Positions 8,419 through 19,192 of a DNA stretch of 64,000 bases are shown one piece after another. The DNA comes from Phenylobacterium glaciei. GTDB lineage: Bacteria > Pseudomonadota > Alphaproteobacteria > Caulobacterales > Caulobacteraceae. The stretch spans positions 1,426,001 to 1,490,000 of the forward strand of contig NZ_JAGSGD010000001.1 of the NCBI RefSeq assembly GCF_016772415.1, written 5' to 3'. Position numbers and translations under genes: made by a program. The stretch's first letter is position 1. Each line of letters starts with the position of its first letter. The notes below the pieces were generated by a model. That model had not been told where the DNA came from, ran no database searches, and was given only the letters and a program-made list of their open reading frames with translations.

Positions 8419-9651
8419 TCAGTCGACGATGGCTGAGTAGATAAGGCTCTTCAGCTGGCCGCGGAAGTTGAAGGTGCCCGACGGCATCAGCTGGGTCATG
8501 AACACCACCGAGAGGTCCTCCTTCGGGTCCACCCAGAAGATGGTGGAGGCCGCGCCGCCCCAGTAGTAGTCGCCGGTCCCCAGGCTGGCGGTCTGGGTCT
8601 GGCTCATGGTGGACGCGAAGCCCAGGCCAAAGCCCACGCCTTCGTTGGCGGTCTCGGAGAAGCCGCCGATGGCCATCTGGGTCAGGTCCTTGCCGCCCGC
8701 CAAGTGGTTCATGTGCATCATCTCAAGGGTGCGCGGGCCGATCACCCGGGCGCCGTCCAGCTCGCCGCCCCGGCGCAGCATCTCGCAGAAGCGCATGTAG
8801 TCGGCCGTGGTGCCGGTCAGGCCGCCACCACCGGACTTGAAGCCGGGCTCCGAGGCGAAGGCGCTGGTGGCCGGATCGTCGATCACCTTCAGCTTCTTGT
8901 CGGGGCCGCGCTGATAGTTGGCGCAGAAGCGGTCGATCTTGTCGGGGGTCACGAAGAAGGAGGTGTCCTTCATGCCCAGCGGGCCGAAGATCTCGTCCTG
9001 CAGGTACTGGGCGAAGGGCTTGCCGGAGATCACCTCCACCAGGGCGCCGCAGATGTCGGTGGCCAGCGAGTACATCCAGCGTTCGCCGGGCTGGTACAGC
9101 AGCGGCACCTGGCCGAGCTTGTCGAGGAACGCCATCATGCTGTCGCCGCTGCCGGCGCTGCGGATCTTCAGGCCGCGATAGATCTTGTCCACCGGGTGCT
9201 GGTCGCCGACGCCGGGCAGGCCGCCGCCATAGGTGAAACCGCCGGTGTGGGAGAGCACGTCCTTGAAGCTGACGGGGCGCTTGAGCGCCTCGGTGACCAT
9301 GTCCTCGCCCTCGCCCGAGACCCAGACGCGGTGGGTCTTCCAGGACGGGACGTAGCGGCTGACGGGGTCGTTGAGCTGGAAATAGCCCTTTTCATACAGG
9401 GTCATCAGCGCGATCGAGGTGATCGGCTTGGTCATGGAATAGATGCGGAAGATGGCGTCATCCATCATCGGCTTGTTGCGCTCCAGGTCCATGGACCCGA
9501 AGGACTTCAGATAGGCCTGGTGGCCGTGCCGGGAGACGGCGATCTGGGCGCCGGCGATCTTCTGCGGGCCGATATAGTTGCGCTCGATATGGTCGGTGAT
9601 GCGTTCGAGCCGACCGGCGTCGAGCCCGGTCCACTGGGATTGGGCGTCCAT
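8419..9651 (-). CDS. Serine hydrolase of the beta-lactamase (class C)/esterase family
   Basis: A 410-residue protein with the family's active-site motifs: S72-M-T-K75 (the nucleophile and base of the SxxK pattern, in RIYSMTKPITS), the second-motif tyrosine at Y194 in RWMYSLATDI, and conserved LSHTGGFTYGG and GGGGLTGTTADYMRF blocks. Members include esterases, DD-peptidases and AmpC-like enzymes. The sequence resembles EstB-type esterases more than resistance beta-lactamases. No signal peptide is visible, so it is probably cytoplasmic. It is a lone gene, divergent from the CinA-like gene with 153 bases between them. Confidence 0.85.
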   Translation of the reverse strand: MDAQSQWTGLDAGRLERITDHIERNYIGPQKIAGAQIAVSRHGHQAYLKSFGSMDLERNKPMMDDAIFRIYSMTKPITSIALMTLYEKGYFQLNDPVSRYVPSWKTHRVWVSGEGEDMVTEALKRPVSFKDVLSHTGGFTYGGGLPGVGDQHPVDKIYRGLKIRSAGSGDSMMAFLDKLGQVPLLYQPGERWMYSLATDICGALVEVISGKPFAQYLQDEIFGPLGMKDTSFFVTPDKIDRFCANYQRGPDKKLKVIDDPATSAFASEPGFKSGGGGLTGTTADYMRFCEMLRRGGELDGARVIGPRTLEMMHMNHLAGGKDLTQMAIGGFSETANEGVGFGLGFASTMSQTQTASLGTGDYYWGGAASTIFWVDPKEDLSVVFMTQLMPSGTFNFRGQLKSLIYSAIVD

Positions 9652-9804
9652 GAAATAATCCTCCGAAAATCGCGGTTGTTCTAATTGTCGCCATCATGAG
9701 CCGTGACGCGGGGGCCGCCAAGAAAATCCTGCCGCCGGGGCAGGCGGTTGCGCCCCGCCCCATGTCGCGCGATGACGGTGGGAACAAGGAAAGAGGAAAC
9801 CCGC

Positions 9805-10287
9805 ATGCAAGCGCTCTACGACCTGGCCGAAACCGTCGGCGCCCAGCTCAAGGCCGCCAAGCAGACGGTGGCCGTCGCCGAAAGCTCGTCGGGCGGCCTG
9901 GTGTCGGCGGCCCTGCTCAGCGTCGCCGGGGCCTCGGCCTACTATCTGGGCGGCGGGGTGGTCTATACCGGCAAGGCGCGCATGGTGCTGATGGAGCTGC
10001 CGCGGGAGGCCGTGGCCGGCATGCGGTCGGCCAGCGAGCCCTACGCCATGCTGCTGGCCCGCACGGTGCGCGAGCGCTTCGGGGCCACCTGGGGCGTCTC
10101 GGAAACCGGCGCGGCGGGCCCCAACGGCAACGGCTATGGCGACGCCTCGGGCCACACCTGCATCGCCATCTCCGGCCCCATCGAGATGGCCATGACCATC
10201 GAGACGGAGTCCGACGACCGCAAGGCCAACATGGAAGCCTTCGCCGCCGCCGTGCTGCGGATGCTGGAGCGCTCGCTCAGCGAATAG
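9805..10287 (+). CDS. CinA C-terminal domain protein (nicotinamide-nucleotide amidase-like)
   Basis: A 160-residue protein consisting only of the CinA C-terminal domain. I use the ATG at 9805, preceded by AGAGGA. Family marks are TVAVAESSSGGLVSAALLSV, YYLGGGVVYTG, ARTVRERFGATWGVSETGAAGP and the final helix. In many bacteria this domain deamidates nicotinamide mononucleotide in the pyridine nucleotide cycle. Here the ETGAAGPNGNGYG stretch and a long helix differ somewhat from standard PncC, so activity is likely but not certain. Confidence 0.8.
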   Translation: MQALYDLAETVGAQLKAAKQTVAVAESSSGGLVSAALLSVAGASAYYLGGGVVYTGKARMVLMELPREAVAGMRSASEPYAMLLARTVRERFGATWGVSETGAAGPNGNGYGDASGHTCIAISGPIEMAMTIETESDDRKANMEAFAAAVLRMLERSLSE

Positions 10288-10316
10288 GTCGGTGAACGCC
10301 CTTCTGAGGAAGAAGC

Positions 10317-12515
<2,199 letters not shown>

Positions 12516-12671
12516 GGCGCGCGTTCTAGCCGGACTCGGGCGCGCACGCGAGAGGCGGAACCGCTGCCCGTGCATCTCGGTTGCCGACACCATGTGGACG
12601 GCAGAGCGCGCGGCAGGCGCGCCCTCGGCTGACGGATCGCCGCATGGCGTGTGGTCGCAGGCTCTGCGTCC

Positions 12672-12687
12672 TAAAGGCGCCGTTAAC
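12672..12687 (+). promoter_or_regulatory. Near-match to a CtrA binding box upstream of the chemoreceptor
   Basis: The sequence TAAA-N7-TTAAC differs at one base from the Caulobacter CtrA consensus TTAA-N7-TTAAC. It lies about 62 bases before the chemoreceptor start, a distance that would suit promoter control. Some chemoreceptor genes in Caulobacter are under CtrA cell-cycle control, so the placement makes sense, but a single 8-of-9 match is weak evidence. Confidence 0.35.
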
Positions 12688-12748
12688 CTTGAGCCCACAA
12701 GGGGCCCTCAAAGCGGCCTGTTCCAGGTCGCGAGAAAGAGACGACGGC

Positions 12749-14251
12749 ATGGCTCAGCGCACCCTGGAAGACCGCCTCCGCTTCATGAAGCTCGACCAGA
12801 AGGCCCGCGCCCATATCACGGACCTCAAGCCGGTGATCATGAAGGAGATGTCGGGCGCGCTCGATGGCTTCTACGATCAGGTGCGGGGCACGCCTGAGAC
12901 GCGCGCCTTCTTCAAAGGCGACGATCAGATCGCCGGCGCCCACAAGCGCCAGCTCAGCCATTGGGACAGGATCTCCAGCGGCCAGTTCGACGACGGCTAC
13001 GCTAAGGCCGTGACCACCGTGGGCGAGGTCCACGCCAAGATCGGCCTGGAACCCAGCTGGTATATCGGCGGCTACGGCCTCGTACTCGAGACCCTGCTGG
13101 CCAAGGTGCTGGAGGACCGCTGGCCCAAGGGTGGCTTCGGCCGCAAGAAGAGCGATGTGAAGACGGTGGCCGCCGAGCTCGGCGCCCTGACCAAGGCCAC
13201 CTTCCTGGACATGGACATCGCCATCTCCGTCTATCTGGAATCCATCGAGACCGCCCGGCTGCAGGCCGACGCGGCGCGCCGCCAGGCGGAGGAACGCCAG
13301 TCCACCCTGGTGGGCGCCCTGGCCACGGCGCTCAGCCAGCTGGCCGGCGGCGACCTGACGGCGACCATCAAGGTCGAGGTCGACCCCAGCTTCCAAGCCA
13401 TCAAGGACGACTTCAACACCGCGATCTCGGGCCTCTGCAAGGCCATGGGGGCGATCGCCAATTCCACCACCTCGGTGCACGGCGGGGCTGACGAGATTTC
13501 CTCGGCCGCCGACGATCTTTCGCGCCGCACCGAGCACCAGGCCGCCAGCCTGGAAGAAACCGCCGCGGCGCTGGACGAGATCACCGCCACCATCCGCCAG
13601 ACCGCGACTGGGGCCAAGGCCGCCGCCGAGGTGGTGCTGGCCGCCCGCGGCGACGCCCAGGCCAGCGGCAATGTCGTGCAACAGGCGGTCGCGGCCATGA
13701 GCGAAATCGAGAAGTCGGCCCAGGAGATCAGCCAGATCATCGGGGTGATCGACGAGATCGCCTTCCAGACCAACCTGCTGGCCCTGAACGCCGGCGTCGA
13801 GGCCGCCCGCGCCGGGGAAGCCGGCCGAGGGTTCGCGGTGGTTGCGTCTGAAGTCCGGGCGCTTGCCCAGCGTTCGGCGGAAGCCGCCAAGGAGATCAAG
13901 GCCCTGATCGGCGCCTCCAGCCAGCAGGTCAGCACCGGCGTCCAGCTGGTGGGCCAGACCGGCGACGCCCTGCAGCGGATCGTCGACCGGGTCGCCGAGA
14001 TCGACGGCATGGTGGGCGAGATCGCCGCCACCGCCCAGGAACAGTCGGTGGGCCTGGCCCAGGTCAATACCGCCGTGAACCAGATGGACCAGGTCACCCA
14101 GCAGAACGCCGCCATGGTGGAGGAGACCACCGCCGCCGCCAGCAGCCTGAAGAACGAGGCCAGCGAACTGACCCGCCTGATCAGCGGCTTCCACACCGGC
14201 GCCCGCGCGGCCTCGGTCGCCAGCACCGCGCAACGCCGCCGCGCCGCGTAA
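12749..14251 (+). CDS. Globin-coupled methyl-accepting chemotaxis protein (HemAT-like aerotaxis sensor)
   Basis: A 500-residue soluble chemoreceptor starting at the ATG at 12749. Residues 1 to about 165 are a protoglobin domain with the signature VHAKIGLEPSWYIGGY; H95 is the expected proximal heme ligand. A HAMP-like linker follows, and residues about 290-470 are the MCP signalling domain with the hairpin tip DEIAFQTNLLALNAGVEAARAGEAGRGFAVVASEVR and glutamine/glutamate-rich methylation helices. There are no membrane segments, so it should sense oxygen or another gas in the cytoplasm and signal to CheA/CheW. The C-terminus ends RRRAA with no CheR-docking pentapeptide. A CtrA-like box lies upstream. 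Confidence 0.92.
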   Translation: MAQRTLEDRLRFMKLDQKARAHITDLKPVIMKEMSGALDGFYDQVRGTPETRAFFKGDDQIAGAHKRQLSHWDRISSGQFDDGYAKAVTTVGEVHAKIGLEPSWYIGGYGLVLETLLAKVLEDRWPKGGFGRKKSDVKTVAAELGALTKATFLDMDIAISVYLESIETARLQADAARRQAEERQSTLVGALATALSQLAGGDLTATIKVEVDPSFQAIKDDFNTAISGLCKAMGAIANSTTSVHGGADEISSAADDLSRRTEHQAASLEETAAALDEITATIRQTATGAKAAAEVVLAARGDAQASGNVVQQAVAAMSEIEKSAQEISQIIGVIDEIAFQTNLLALNAGVEAARAGEAGRGFAVVASEVRALAQRSAEAAKEIKALIGASSQQVSTGVQLVGQTGDALQRIVDRVAEIDGMVGEIAATAQEQSVGLAQVNTAVNQMDQVTQQNAAMVEETTAAASSLKNEASELTRLISGFHTGARAASVASTAQRRRAA

Positions 14252-14317
14252 CGCGGCCGAAATCGCGGGCGACAAGGGGGCGACGACAGTGACGATCTCG
14301 GCGTGAAACCACTGCGT

Positions 14318-14477
14318 CCTTCTCCCCTTGCGGGAGAAGGTGGCCCTGCGGAGCAGGGTCGGATGAGGGGTCGATAGGCCTCTCGGGTTAGGGCCTTTCG
14401 GAGCATCCGGATGGGGGAGTGCGACCCCTCATCCGACCGGTCGCCGACCGGCCACCTTCTCCCGCAAGGGGAGAAGG
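14318..14477. repeat. Paired palindromic intergenic element (REP/BIME-like)
   Basis: Two copies of a GC-rich element face each other. The left (14318-14373) begins CCTTCTCCCCTTGCGGGAG; the right (14421-14477) ends with its reverse complement and also carries the matching CCCCTCATCCGAC segment. Each copy also folds on itself (CTTCTCC paired with GGAGAAG). Such elements are scattered between genes in Caulobacteraceae. The pair lies between the chemoreceptor stop and the convergent M56 gene stop, where it may end both transcripts. Confidence 0.8.
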
Positions 14478-14486
14478 AACCTGAAC

Positions 14487-15440
14487 CTAACGCGCCGCGA
14501 TCCTCAGCGCCTTCACTTGCTCGGCGCTCATCGAGATCACCACGACGGCCGGGGATTCGTCGTGCCGTTGCGCGGCCTGGTTGGGCATGTCGAGCCAGCG
14601 GACGTGGGGCGGTGAGGGCGGCTGGGCGGCCCAGGCGCCGACGCCGGCCGCGCCCGACAGGGCCATGACGATCCAGAAGCCGGCCAGGGCGCGGTTCTGG
14701 GACGGCCGCGCCTGTTTCAGCATGGCGACCCGGGCCTCCAGGGGATGGCGCGACGGCGCGGGCCAGTAGCAGCCGAAGGGCAGGGGCGTGGCGGCCAGTT
14801 GGGTCTTCAGCATGGTCTGGGCATAGAGCCGGCGCTCGCTGGGCCGGCGCGCCATCACCGTGGCGTCGCAGGCCAGCTCCTGGTCCAGACGCAGGTGATA
14901 GGCCGCGATGTGGACCAGGGGGTTGAACCAGTTCACCCCCTGAAACAGCGCCACCCAGGCGTTGGTCTTCGGATCGCCGCGGTCGATGTGGGCCCGCTCA
15001 TGGGCGCGGACCAGGGCGCGTTCCTCAGGGCTGAAGCGGGTCTCGTGGTCGGCGGGGGTGACGACCCGGGGCGCGATGAAGCCCACCACCGCAGGTCCCG
15101 CCTCGCCGGCCTTGGCTCGCTGCAGGAAGCGCCATTGGCCGACGACCATCAGGGCCAGGATCGCCAGGGCGCCGGCGACCCAGATCTCCGCGGTGAACGA
15201 CACCGCGTGGGGCTGGGTCAGCGGGATCGGCAGGGGCAGGGAGGGGCCGGGGGTTCCGGTCGGCGCCTCGGCCGCCGGGATCAGGCTGGCGGCGAAGGCG
15301 AGCGGCACGATCAGCCACAGGCGGTAGGCCATCTCCGCCCCAAATATGCGCCGCGCCGGCAGGCGGATCGCCAACACGAAGGCGATGGCCAGGCTGGCGG
15401 CCAGATTGGCCCGCAGCAGGTCGGCGATCAGGTCAGTCAT
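14487..15440 (-). CDS. M56 family membrane metallopeptidase (BlaR1/MecR1-like)
   Basis: A 317-residue protein with three N-terminal membrane segments (about 12-28, 39-56, 86-103), the zinc-peptidase motif H147-E-R-A-H151, a downstream ELACD segment with the third ligand, and one more membrane segment near 250-270 followed by a periplasmic tail of about 50 residues. BlaR1-type peptidases cut the partner BlaI repressor after sensing an external signal. The penicillin-binding sensor domain of true BlaR1 is missing, so the signal is probably not a beta-lactam. The start overlaps the end of the blaI-like gene by eight bases, showing an operon pair. Confidence 0.85.
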   Translation of the reverse strand: MTDLIADLLRANLAASLAIAFVLAIRLPARRIFGAEMAYRLWLIVPLAFAASLIPAAEAPTGTPGPSLPLPIPLTQPHAVSFTAEIWVAGALAILALMVVGQWRFLQRAKAGEAGPAVVGFIAPRVVTPADHETRFSPEERALVRAHERAHIDRGDPKTNAWVALFQGVNWFNPLVHIAAYHLRLDQELACDATVMARRPSERRLYAQTMLKTQLAATPLPFGCYWPAPSRHPLEARVAMLKQARPSQNRALAGFWIVMALSGAAGVGAWAAQPPSPPHVRWLDMPNQAAQRHDESPAVVVISMSAEQVKALRIAAR

Positions 15441-15801
15441 CGTCGTCCAACTCCGCGATCAGCTTCTTCAGGCGCGCGATTTCGTCGGGTTTCAGCTTCC
15501 GGTTCTGGGCGAAGTGGGCCACCAGCGGCGCGAGCTGGCCCTCGAACAGCCGGTCCAGCAGGCCCTGGCTCTCGTCCTGCACATAGTTGGCGTGGTCCAC
15601 GAGGGGCACATACTGGTGGCGGCCGTCGACCCGCTCGGACCGGATGGCCTTCTTCTTCAGCAGGCGGTTGATCAGGGTCTTCACCGTCGCCTCGGCCCAG
15701 GGCTGGCGGGCGCGGACATCGGCCACGATCTCGTCGGCGGTCAGCGGCGTCTTCCGCCACAGCGCCTGCATGATCTGACTTTCGGCTTCGGTGATGTTCA
15801 T
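15433..15801 (-). CDS. BlaI/MecI/CopY family transcriptional repressor
   Basis: A 122-residue protein starting at MNITEAESQIMQALW, the usual N-terminus of the family; a longer open frame runs upstream through the promoter. The winged helix spans roughly residues 1-70, with recognition helix ATVKTLINRLLKKKAIRSERVDGRHQ; the C-terminal half is the dimerisation domain, with the cleavage-type region around LVDHANYVQ. It should repress its own operon until cut by the M56 peptidase encoded just downstream. A dyad resembling its binding site lies at 15805-15818, directly before the start. Confidence 0.88.
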   Translation of the reverse strand: MNITEAESQIMQALWRKTPLTADEIVADVRARQPWAEATVKTLINRLLKKKAIRSERVDGRHQYVPLVDHANYVQDESQGLLDRLFEGQLAPLVAHFAQNRKLKPDEIARLKKLIAELDDDD

Positions 15802-15804
15802 GGG

Positions 15805-15854
15805 ACTACGCTTGTAATTTGAGCTCAGGCTACGCCCCTGCCGTCCCAAGTCAA
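15805..15854 (-). promoter_or_regulatory. Promoter and putative BlaI-type operator
   Basis: Read on the minus strand, TTGACT (15849-15854) and TAGCCT (15827-15832) are separated by 16 bases and could be the -35 and -10 boxes. Just downstream, ATTAC-AAGC-GTAGT (15805-15818) is a dyad with four of five arm bases matching, close to the TACA/TGTA pattern bound by BlaI/CopY repressors. Its position over the start site fits autorepression. Confidence 0.5.
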
Positions 15855-15915
15855 GCGGCCTGGCGAGGTCCGTTTCCCGCCAGCGCGACTCTCCGTTTTT
15901 TGGTAGCCTGGGGTT

Positions 15916-16461
15916 ATGTCAGAGCTCGGCTACACCCTCTTCGACACCGCCATCGGCCGCTGCGGCCTGGCCTGGGGCGAGGCTGGCATCGTTTCGGTTC
16001 GCCTCCCCGACAGCTCGGACGAACGGGCCCAGGCTCGGTTCGAGCAGCGCTTCCCCGGCATCGCGGACTCCGAGCCGACGCCGGAGATTGTCGCCGCCAT
16101 CGCCCGCATCCAGGGCCTGCTCACCGGCGCCAAGGACGACCTGGCCGACATCGTCCTGGACATGAGTTCGGTGAGTGAGTTCCAGCGGGCAGTCTACGCC
16201 ATCGGCCGCGCCATCCCGCCCGGCCAGACCCTGACCTATGGCGAGGTGGCCAAACGCCTGGGTGATCCCACCGCCAGCCGCGCCGTCGGCGAGGCCATGG
16301 GCAAGAACCCGTTCCCGATCATCATGCCCTGCCACCGGGTCCAGGGCGCCGACGGCAAGCTGGGGGGTTTCTCCGCGCCGGGGGGCGGGGTGACCAAGCT
16401 GAAGCTGCTGGAGATCGAGGGCGCGACGTCCGTGGACAGCCTGCCCCTCTTTGCGCGCTAG
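15916..16461 (+). CDS. ogt: Methylated-DNA--protein-cysteine methyltransferase
   Basis: A 181-residue DNA repair protein that takes methyl groups from O6-methylguanine onto its own cysteine. The active-site motif PCHR is in [20 protein letters not shown], with C139 as the acceptor. The DNA-binding helix region is [46 protein letters not shown] in its usual place, with the arginine finger (SRAVG). The N-terminal domain is short and divergent, as in Ogt rather than Ada. It converges on purQ with a four-base overlap of the two 3' ends. Confidence 0.93.
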   Translation: MSELGYTLFDTAIGRCGLAWGEAGIVSVRLPDSSDERAQARFEQRFPGIADSEPTPEIVAAIARIQGLLTGAKDDLADIVLDMSSVSEFQRAVYAIGRAIPPGQTLTYGEVAKRLGDPTASRAVGEAMGKNPFPIIMPCHRVQGADGKLGGFSAPGGGVTKLKLLEIEGATSVDSLPLFAR

Positions 16462-17120
16462 GCGCTGGCGAGCGCGCTCTGGAACAGGATCGCGCCGTCG
16501 GCGGAGCCCAGCTCGGCCTCGAAGGCGCGGTCGGGGTGGGGCATCAGGCCCAGCACATTGCCCCGCGCATTGACCACGCCGGCGATGGCGTTGGTGGAGC
16601 CGTTGGGATTGTCCTGATAGCGGAACACCACCTGACCCTCGCCCTCGATGCGGGCCAGGGTGTCGGCGTCGGCGAAGAAGTTCCCCTCGCCATTGCCCAC
16701 CGTCATGGTCACTTCGCGGCGTCCGGCATAGCCGGCGGTGAAGCGGGTCTGGGCGTTGGTGACCTCGAGCGCCACCGGCTTGCAGACGTACTTGAGCGCC
16801 TCGTTGCGCAGCAGGGCGCCGGGCAGCATGCCGGCCTCGCACAGCACCTGAAAACCGTTGCAGATGCCCACGGTGGCCACGCCGCGGTCGGCGGCCAGCT
16901 TGACCTCGTTCATCACCGGCGACAGCGAGGCCATGGCCCCGCAGCGCAGGTAGTCGCCGTAGGAGAAGCCGCCCGGCAGGACGATCAGGTCCAGGCCATG
17001 GGGCAGGGCGGTGTCGCCGTGCCAGACCATCTCGACGGCGGCGCCCGTGGAGCGCTCGATGGCGACCTTGCAGTCGCGGTCGCAGTTGGACCCGGGGAAG
17101 ACGATGACAGCGGCTTTCAT
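16458..17120 (-). CDS. purQ: Phosphoribosylformylglycinamidine synthase subunit PurQ (glutaminase)
   Basis: A 220-residue class I glutamine amidotransferase that supplies ammonia to PurL. The N-terminus [20 protein letters not shown] and [17 protein letters not shown] are typical of PurQ. The nucleophile cysteine is in [17 protein letters not shown], and the histidine/glutamate pair comes near the end in [15 protein letters not shown]. It follows purC, purS and a small lipoprotein gene on the same strand, with 48 bases between it and the lipoprotein stop. Confidence 0.95.
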   Translation of the reverse strand: MKAAVIVFPGSNCDRDCKVAIERSTGAAVEMVWHGDTALPHGLDLIVLPGGFSYGDYLRCGAMASLSPVMNEVKLAADRGVATVGICNGFQVLCEAGMLPGALLRNEALKYVCKPVALEVTNAQTRFTAGYAGRREVTMTVGNGEGNFFADADTLARIEGEGQVVFRYQDNPNGSTNAIAGVVNARGNVLGLMPHPDRAFEAELGSADGAILFQSALASA

Positions 17121-17168
17121 GGGCGGGTTCCTAGAGGGATTTGGCCGGGATTTCCAGGCGTGGCGCGG

Positions 17169-17543
17169 TCATTTGGCGCGCGCCTTGGCCAGGGCCTCCA
17201 GATAGGCCACGAGTTCGCCGTAGCCCTTCTCGTCGCCATAGGCGCAGCCGGAGTTCTGGATTCCGGAGGGCGTGACTTCCTGCTTCAGGATCGCCGGATG
17301 CCCCGGCGCCCCAGGCTCGGTGATCATGTAGGAACTCTGGCCGCCGTCGGCATTGTAGTAGCGGAACGGTTCGCTCCGCTCCTTCACCGCCGGCTTCATG
17401 CCCGGCGCGGCGACGATCGCGGCGCTCAACGCCTCGAAACCGAGCGCGCAGTCCAGCTTCAGCTGCGGGGGCGGCGGCGGCTCGGGCGGAGCGCACGCAG
17501 ACAGCAGGAGCGCTCCCATCAGCGGGAGCGCCCAGGGCCTCAC
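17169..17543 (-). CDS. Small predicted lipoprotein between purS and purQ
   Basis: A 124-residue protein. I choose the GTG at 17543, which overlaps the purS stop by four bases (GTGA) and gives a clean signal: RPWALPLMGALLLSAC with lipobox LSAC. A proline-rich spacer follows, then a small domain with two cysteines (DCALGF, NSGCAYGDE). I recognise no family. Its place inside the pur operon, translationally coupled to purS, is seen directly; a link to purine synthesis is not implied, since an envelope protein can simply be carried along. Confidence 0.7.
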   Translation of the reverse strand: MRPWALPLMGALLLSACAPPEPPPPPQLKLDCALGFEALSAAIVAAPGMKPAVKERSEPFRYYNADGGQSSYMITEPGAPGHPAILKQEVTPSGIQNSGCAYGDEKGYGELVAYLEALAKARAK

Positions 17544-17779
17544 GCCACCTCGACCCGGTAGCTTTCGATGACCGTGTTGGCGAGCAGCTTCTCGCACATG
17601 TCCTTGACCTCGCTCTCGGTCTCGGCGGCGTCCTTGCCCTTGAGGTCGAACTCGATGGTCTTGCCGACCCGAACACCCTCGACATGACCCCAGCCGAGGC
17701 CGTGCAGGGCGGCCTCGACGGCCTTGCCCTGGACGTCCAGCACGCCGGGTTTCAGGAACACATGAACTTTCGCGCGCAC
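17540..17779 (-). CDS. purS: Phosphoribosylformylglycinamidine synthase subunit PurS
   Basis: A 79-residue protein of normal PurS length. The GTG at 17779 overlaps the purC stop by one base (TAGTG) and gives the N-terminus [20 protein letters not shown], which matches the family; the much longer open frame upstream is purC read out of frame. The rest (EAALHGLGWGHVEGVRVGKTIEFDL and the C-terminal helix DMCEKLLANTVIESYRVEV) is typical. PurS bridges PurL and PurQ and helps pass ammonia between them. Confidence 0.93.
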   Translation of the reverse strand: MRAKVHVFLKPGVLDVQGKAVEAALHGLGWGHVEGVRVGKTIEFDLKGKDAAETESEVKDMCEKLLANTVIESYRVEVA

Positions 17780-18537
17780 TAGTGCAGGCCTCCTTGGATC
17801 ACGGTGGGCATCTCTTTCATGATCCCCAGCCGCCGGGCGACTTCGGTATAGCTTTCGATGACGTCGCCCAAATCGCGGCGGAATCGGTCCTTGTCCAGCT
17901 TCTCGTTGGTCTGGGCGTCCCAGAGCCGGCAGCTGTCGGGGCTGATCTCGTCGGCCAGGATGACCCGGGCGAAGTCGTTCTCCCACAGCCGGCCGAACTC
18001 CACCTTGAAGTCCACCAGGGTGATGCCGACGGCGCCGAAGGTGCCGGTGAGGAAGTCGTTCACTCGCAGGGTGAGCGCCATCATGTCGTCGATCTCCTGG
18101 GTCGAGGCCCAGTTGAAGGCGGTGATGTGCTCCTCGGTGACCATCGGGTCGCCCAGCTTGTCGTCCTTCAGGTAGAACTCGATGATCGAGCGCGGCAGGG
18201 CCTGGCCCTCGGGCAGGCCGAACCGCTGCGACAGGGAGCCGGCCGCCACATTGCGGCACACCACCTCCAGCGGGATGATCTCCAGCTCGCGGATCAGCTG
18301 CTCGCGCAGGTTCAGGCGGCGGATGAAGTGGTTCTGCACCCCGATGGAGTTCAGCCGCGTCATCACATATTCGCTGATGCGGTTGTTGATGACGCCCTTG
18401 CCCTCAAGGACGGCCTTCTTCGTCGAATTGAAGGCCGTCGCATCGTCCTTGAAGTACTGGATGAGGGTGCCGGGTTCGGGCCCCTCGTAGAGAATCTTGC
18501 CCTTGCCTTCGAAGATCTTCTTGCGGCGGGTGGTCAT
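17779..18537 (-). CDS. purC: SAICAR synthetase PurC
   Basis: A 252-residue phosphoribosylaminoimidazole-succinocarboxamide synthase, joining aspartate to CAIR with ATP. The ATG at 18537 gives the standard N-terminus [18 protein letters not shown]. Other family blocks are [50 protein letters not shown], and [15 protein letters not shown] followed by [11 protein letters not shown]. It heads the purC-purS-lipoprotein-purQ operon. A strong hairpin with a T run sits about 45 bases upstream in the leader. Confidence 0.95.
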   Translation of the reverse strand: MTTRRKKIFEGKGKILYEGPEPGTLIQYFKDDATAFNSTKKAVLEGKGVINNRISEYVMTRLNSIGVQNHFIRRLNLREQLIRELEIIPLEVVCRNVAAGSLSQRFGLPEGQALPRSIIEFYLKDDKLGDPMVTEEHITAFNWASTQEIDDMMALTLRVNDFLTGTFGAVGITLVDFKVEFGRLWENDFARVILADEISPDSCRLWDAQTNEKLDKDRFRRDLGDVIESYTEVARRLGIMKEMPTVIQGGLH

Positions 18538-18580
18538 ACGCAGCCTTCTCCACGTGGCGAGGGTTCTGGCCGGGAGCCGA

Positions 18581-18616
18581 AACGAAAAACGCGCGCCGTT
18601 GGTCCCAACGCGCGCG
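18581..18616 (-). terminator. Terminator-like hairpin in the purC leader
   Basis: On the minus strand CGCGCGCGTTGG and CCAACGGCGCGCG form a long stem with one bulge and a three-base loop, followed at once by TTTTTCGTTT. That is a textbook intrinsic terminator. It lies 44 bases before the purC start, with no minus-strand gene ending just upstream. It may be a conditional attenuator for the pur operon or the end of a short RNA. Confidence 0.5.
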
Positions 18617-18794
18617 ATCCCGACTCCAAGCCTCTCGCCGATCTGAGGCTGGCGAAAAATAGACGATCGGGCCCCTCCGCGCAAACGCCATGGCCACACC
18701 GGCGCCCACATCGGCCGTCAAGCGATGCGTTTACATTGCGACCTCGCGCCCCAAGGGATATGCAACGCCGCTAAGGCCACCTCTGGGAGACCCC

Positions 18795-19118
18795 ATGACC
18801 ACCTTCGACGACCGCCAACGTGGCTTTGAAAACAAATTCGCGCTGGACCAGGACCAAGAGTTCAAGGCCGGGGCGCGTCGCAACCGTCTGCTGGGCGAAT
18901 GGGCCGCGGGCCTGATGGGCCTGGAGGGCGACCGCGTGGCCGAATACGCCAAGGCCGTGGTGAAGTCCGATTTTGAACTGCCCGGCGACGAAGACGTGCT
19001 GCGCAAGGTGTTCGAGGATCTCAAGGGCTCGGGCGTCAACACCAGCGAGGGCGACGTCCGCATGAAGATGGACGAACTGCTGGCCCAGGCCCGCGAAGCC
19101 ATCAAGTCCGGCAACTAG
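18795..19118 (+). CDS. DUF1476 protein (alphaproteobacterial F1-ATPase inhibitor zeta)
   Basis: A 107-residue all-helical protein starting at the ATG at 18795 (MTTFDDRQRGFENKFALDQ). The N-terminus and NRLLGEWAAGLMG are the family signature. In Paracoccus the homologue is the zeta subunit that binds F1-ATP synthase and blocks ATP hydrolysis through its N-terminal segment. In other alphaproteobacteria the inhibitory strength varies. It is divergent from purC and ends in a clear intrinsic terminator 32 bases after the stop. Confidence 0.88.
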   Translation: MTTFDDRQRGFENKFALDQDQEFKAGARRNRLLGEWAAGLMGLEGDRVAEYAKAVVKSDFELPGDEDVLRKVFEDLKGSGVNTSEGDVRMKMDELLAQAREAIKSGN

Positions 19119-19150
19119 CCGCCAGCTATTCTCGGCTCCGCCGACACAGA

Positions 19151-19177
19151 CGCCGCCTCGCAAGGGCGGCGTTTTTT
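19151..19177 (+). terminator. Intrinsic terminator after the DUF1476 gene
   Basis: A seven-base-pair stem, CGCCGCC (19151-19157) with GGCGGCG (19165-19171), is followed by six T. It ends 15 bases before the ATG of the next gene, so that gene needs its own promoter or must be read from a very short leader. Confidence 0.85.
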
Positions 19178-19192
19178 GTGTCTGCTCCCCTG

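Noticed and set aside
17780..18259. A 239-residue version of PurS
   Set aside because: The additional N-terminus is purC read in another frame; the real PurS of 79 residues begins at the TAGTG junction.
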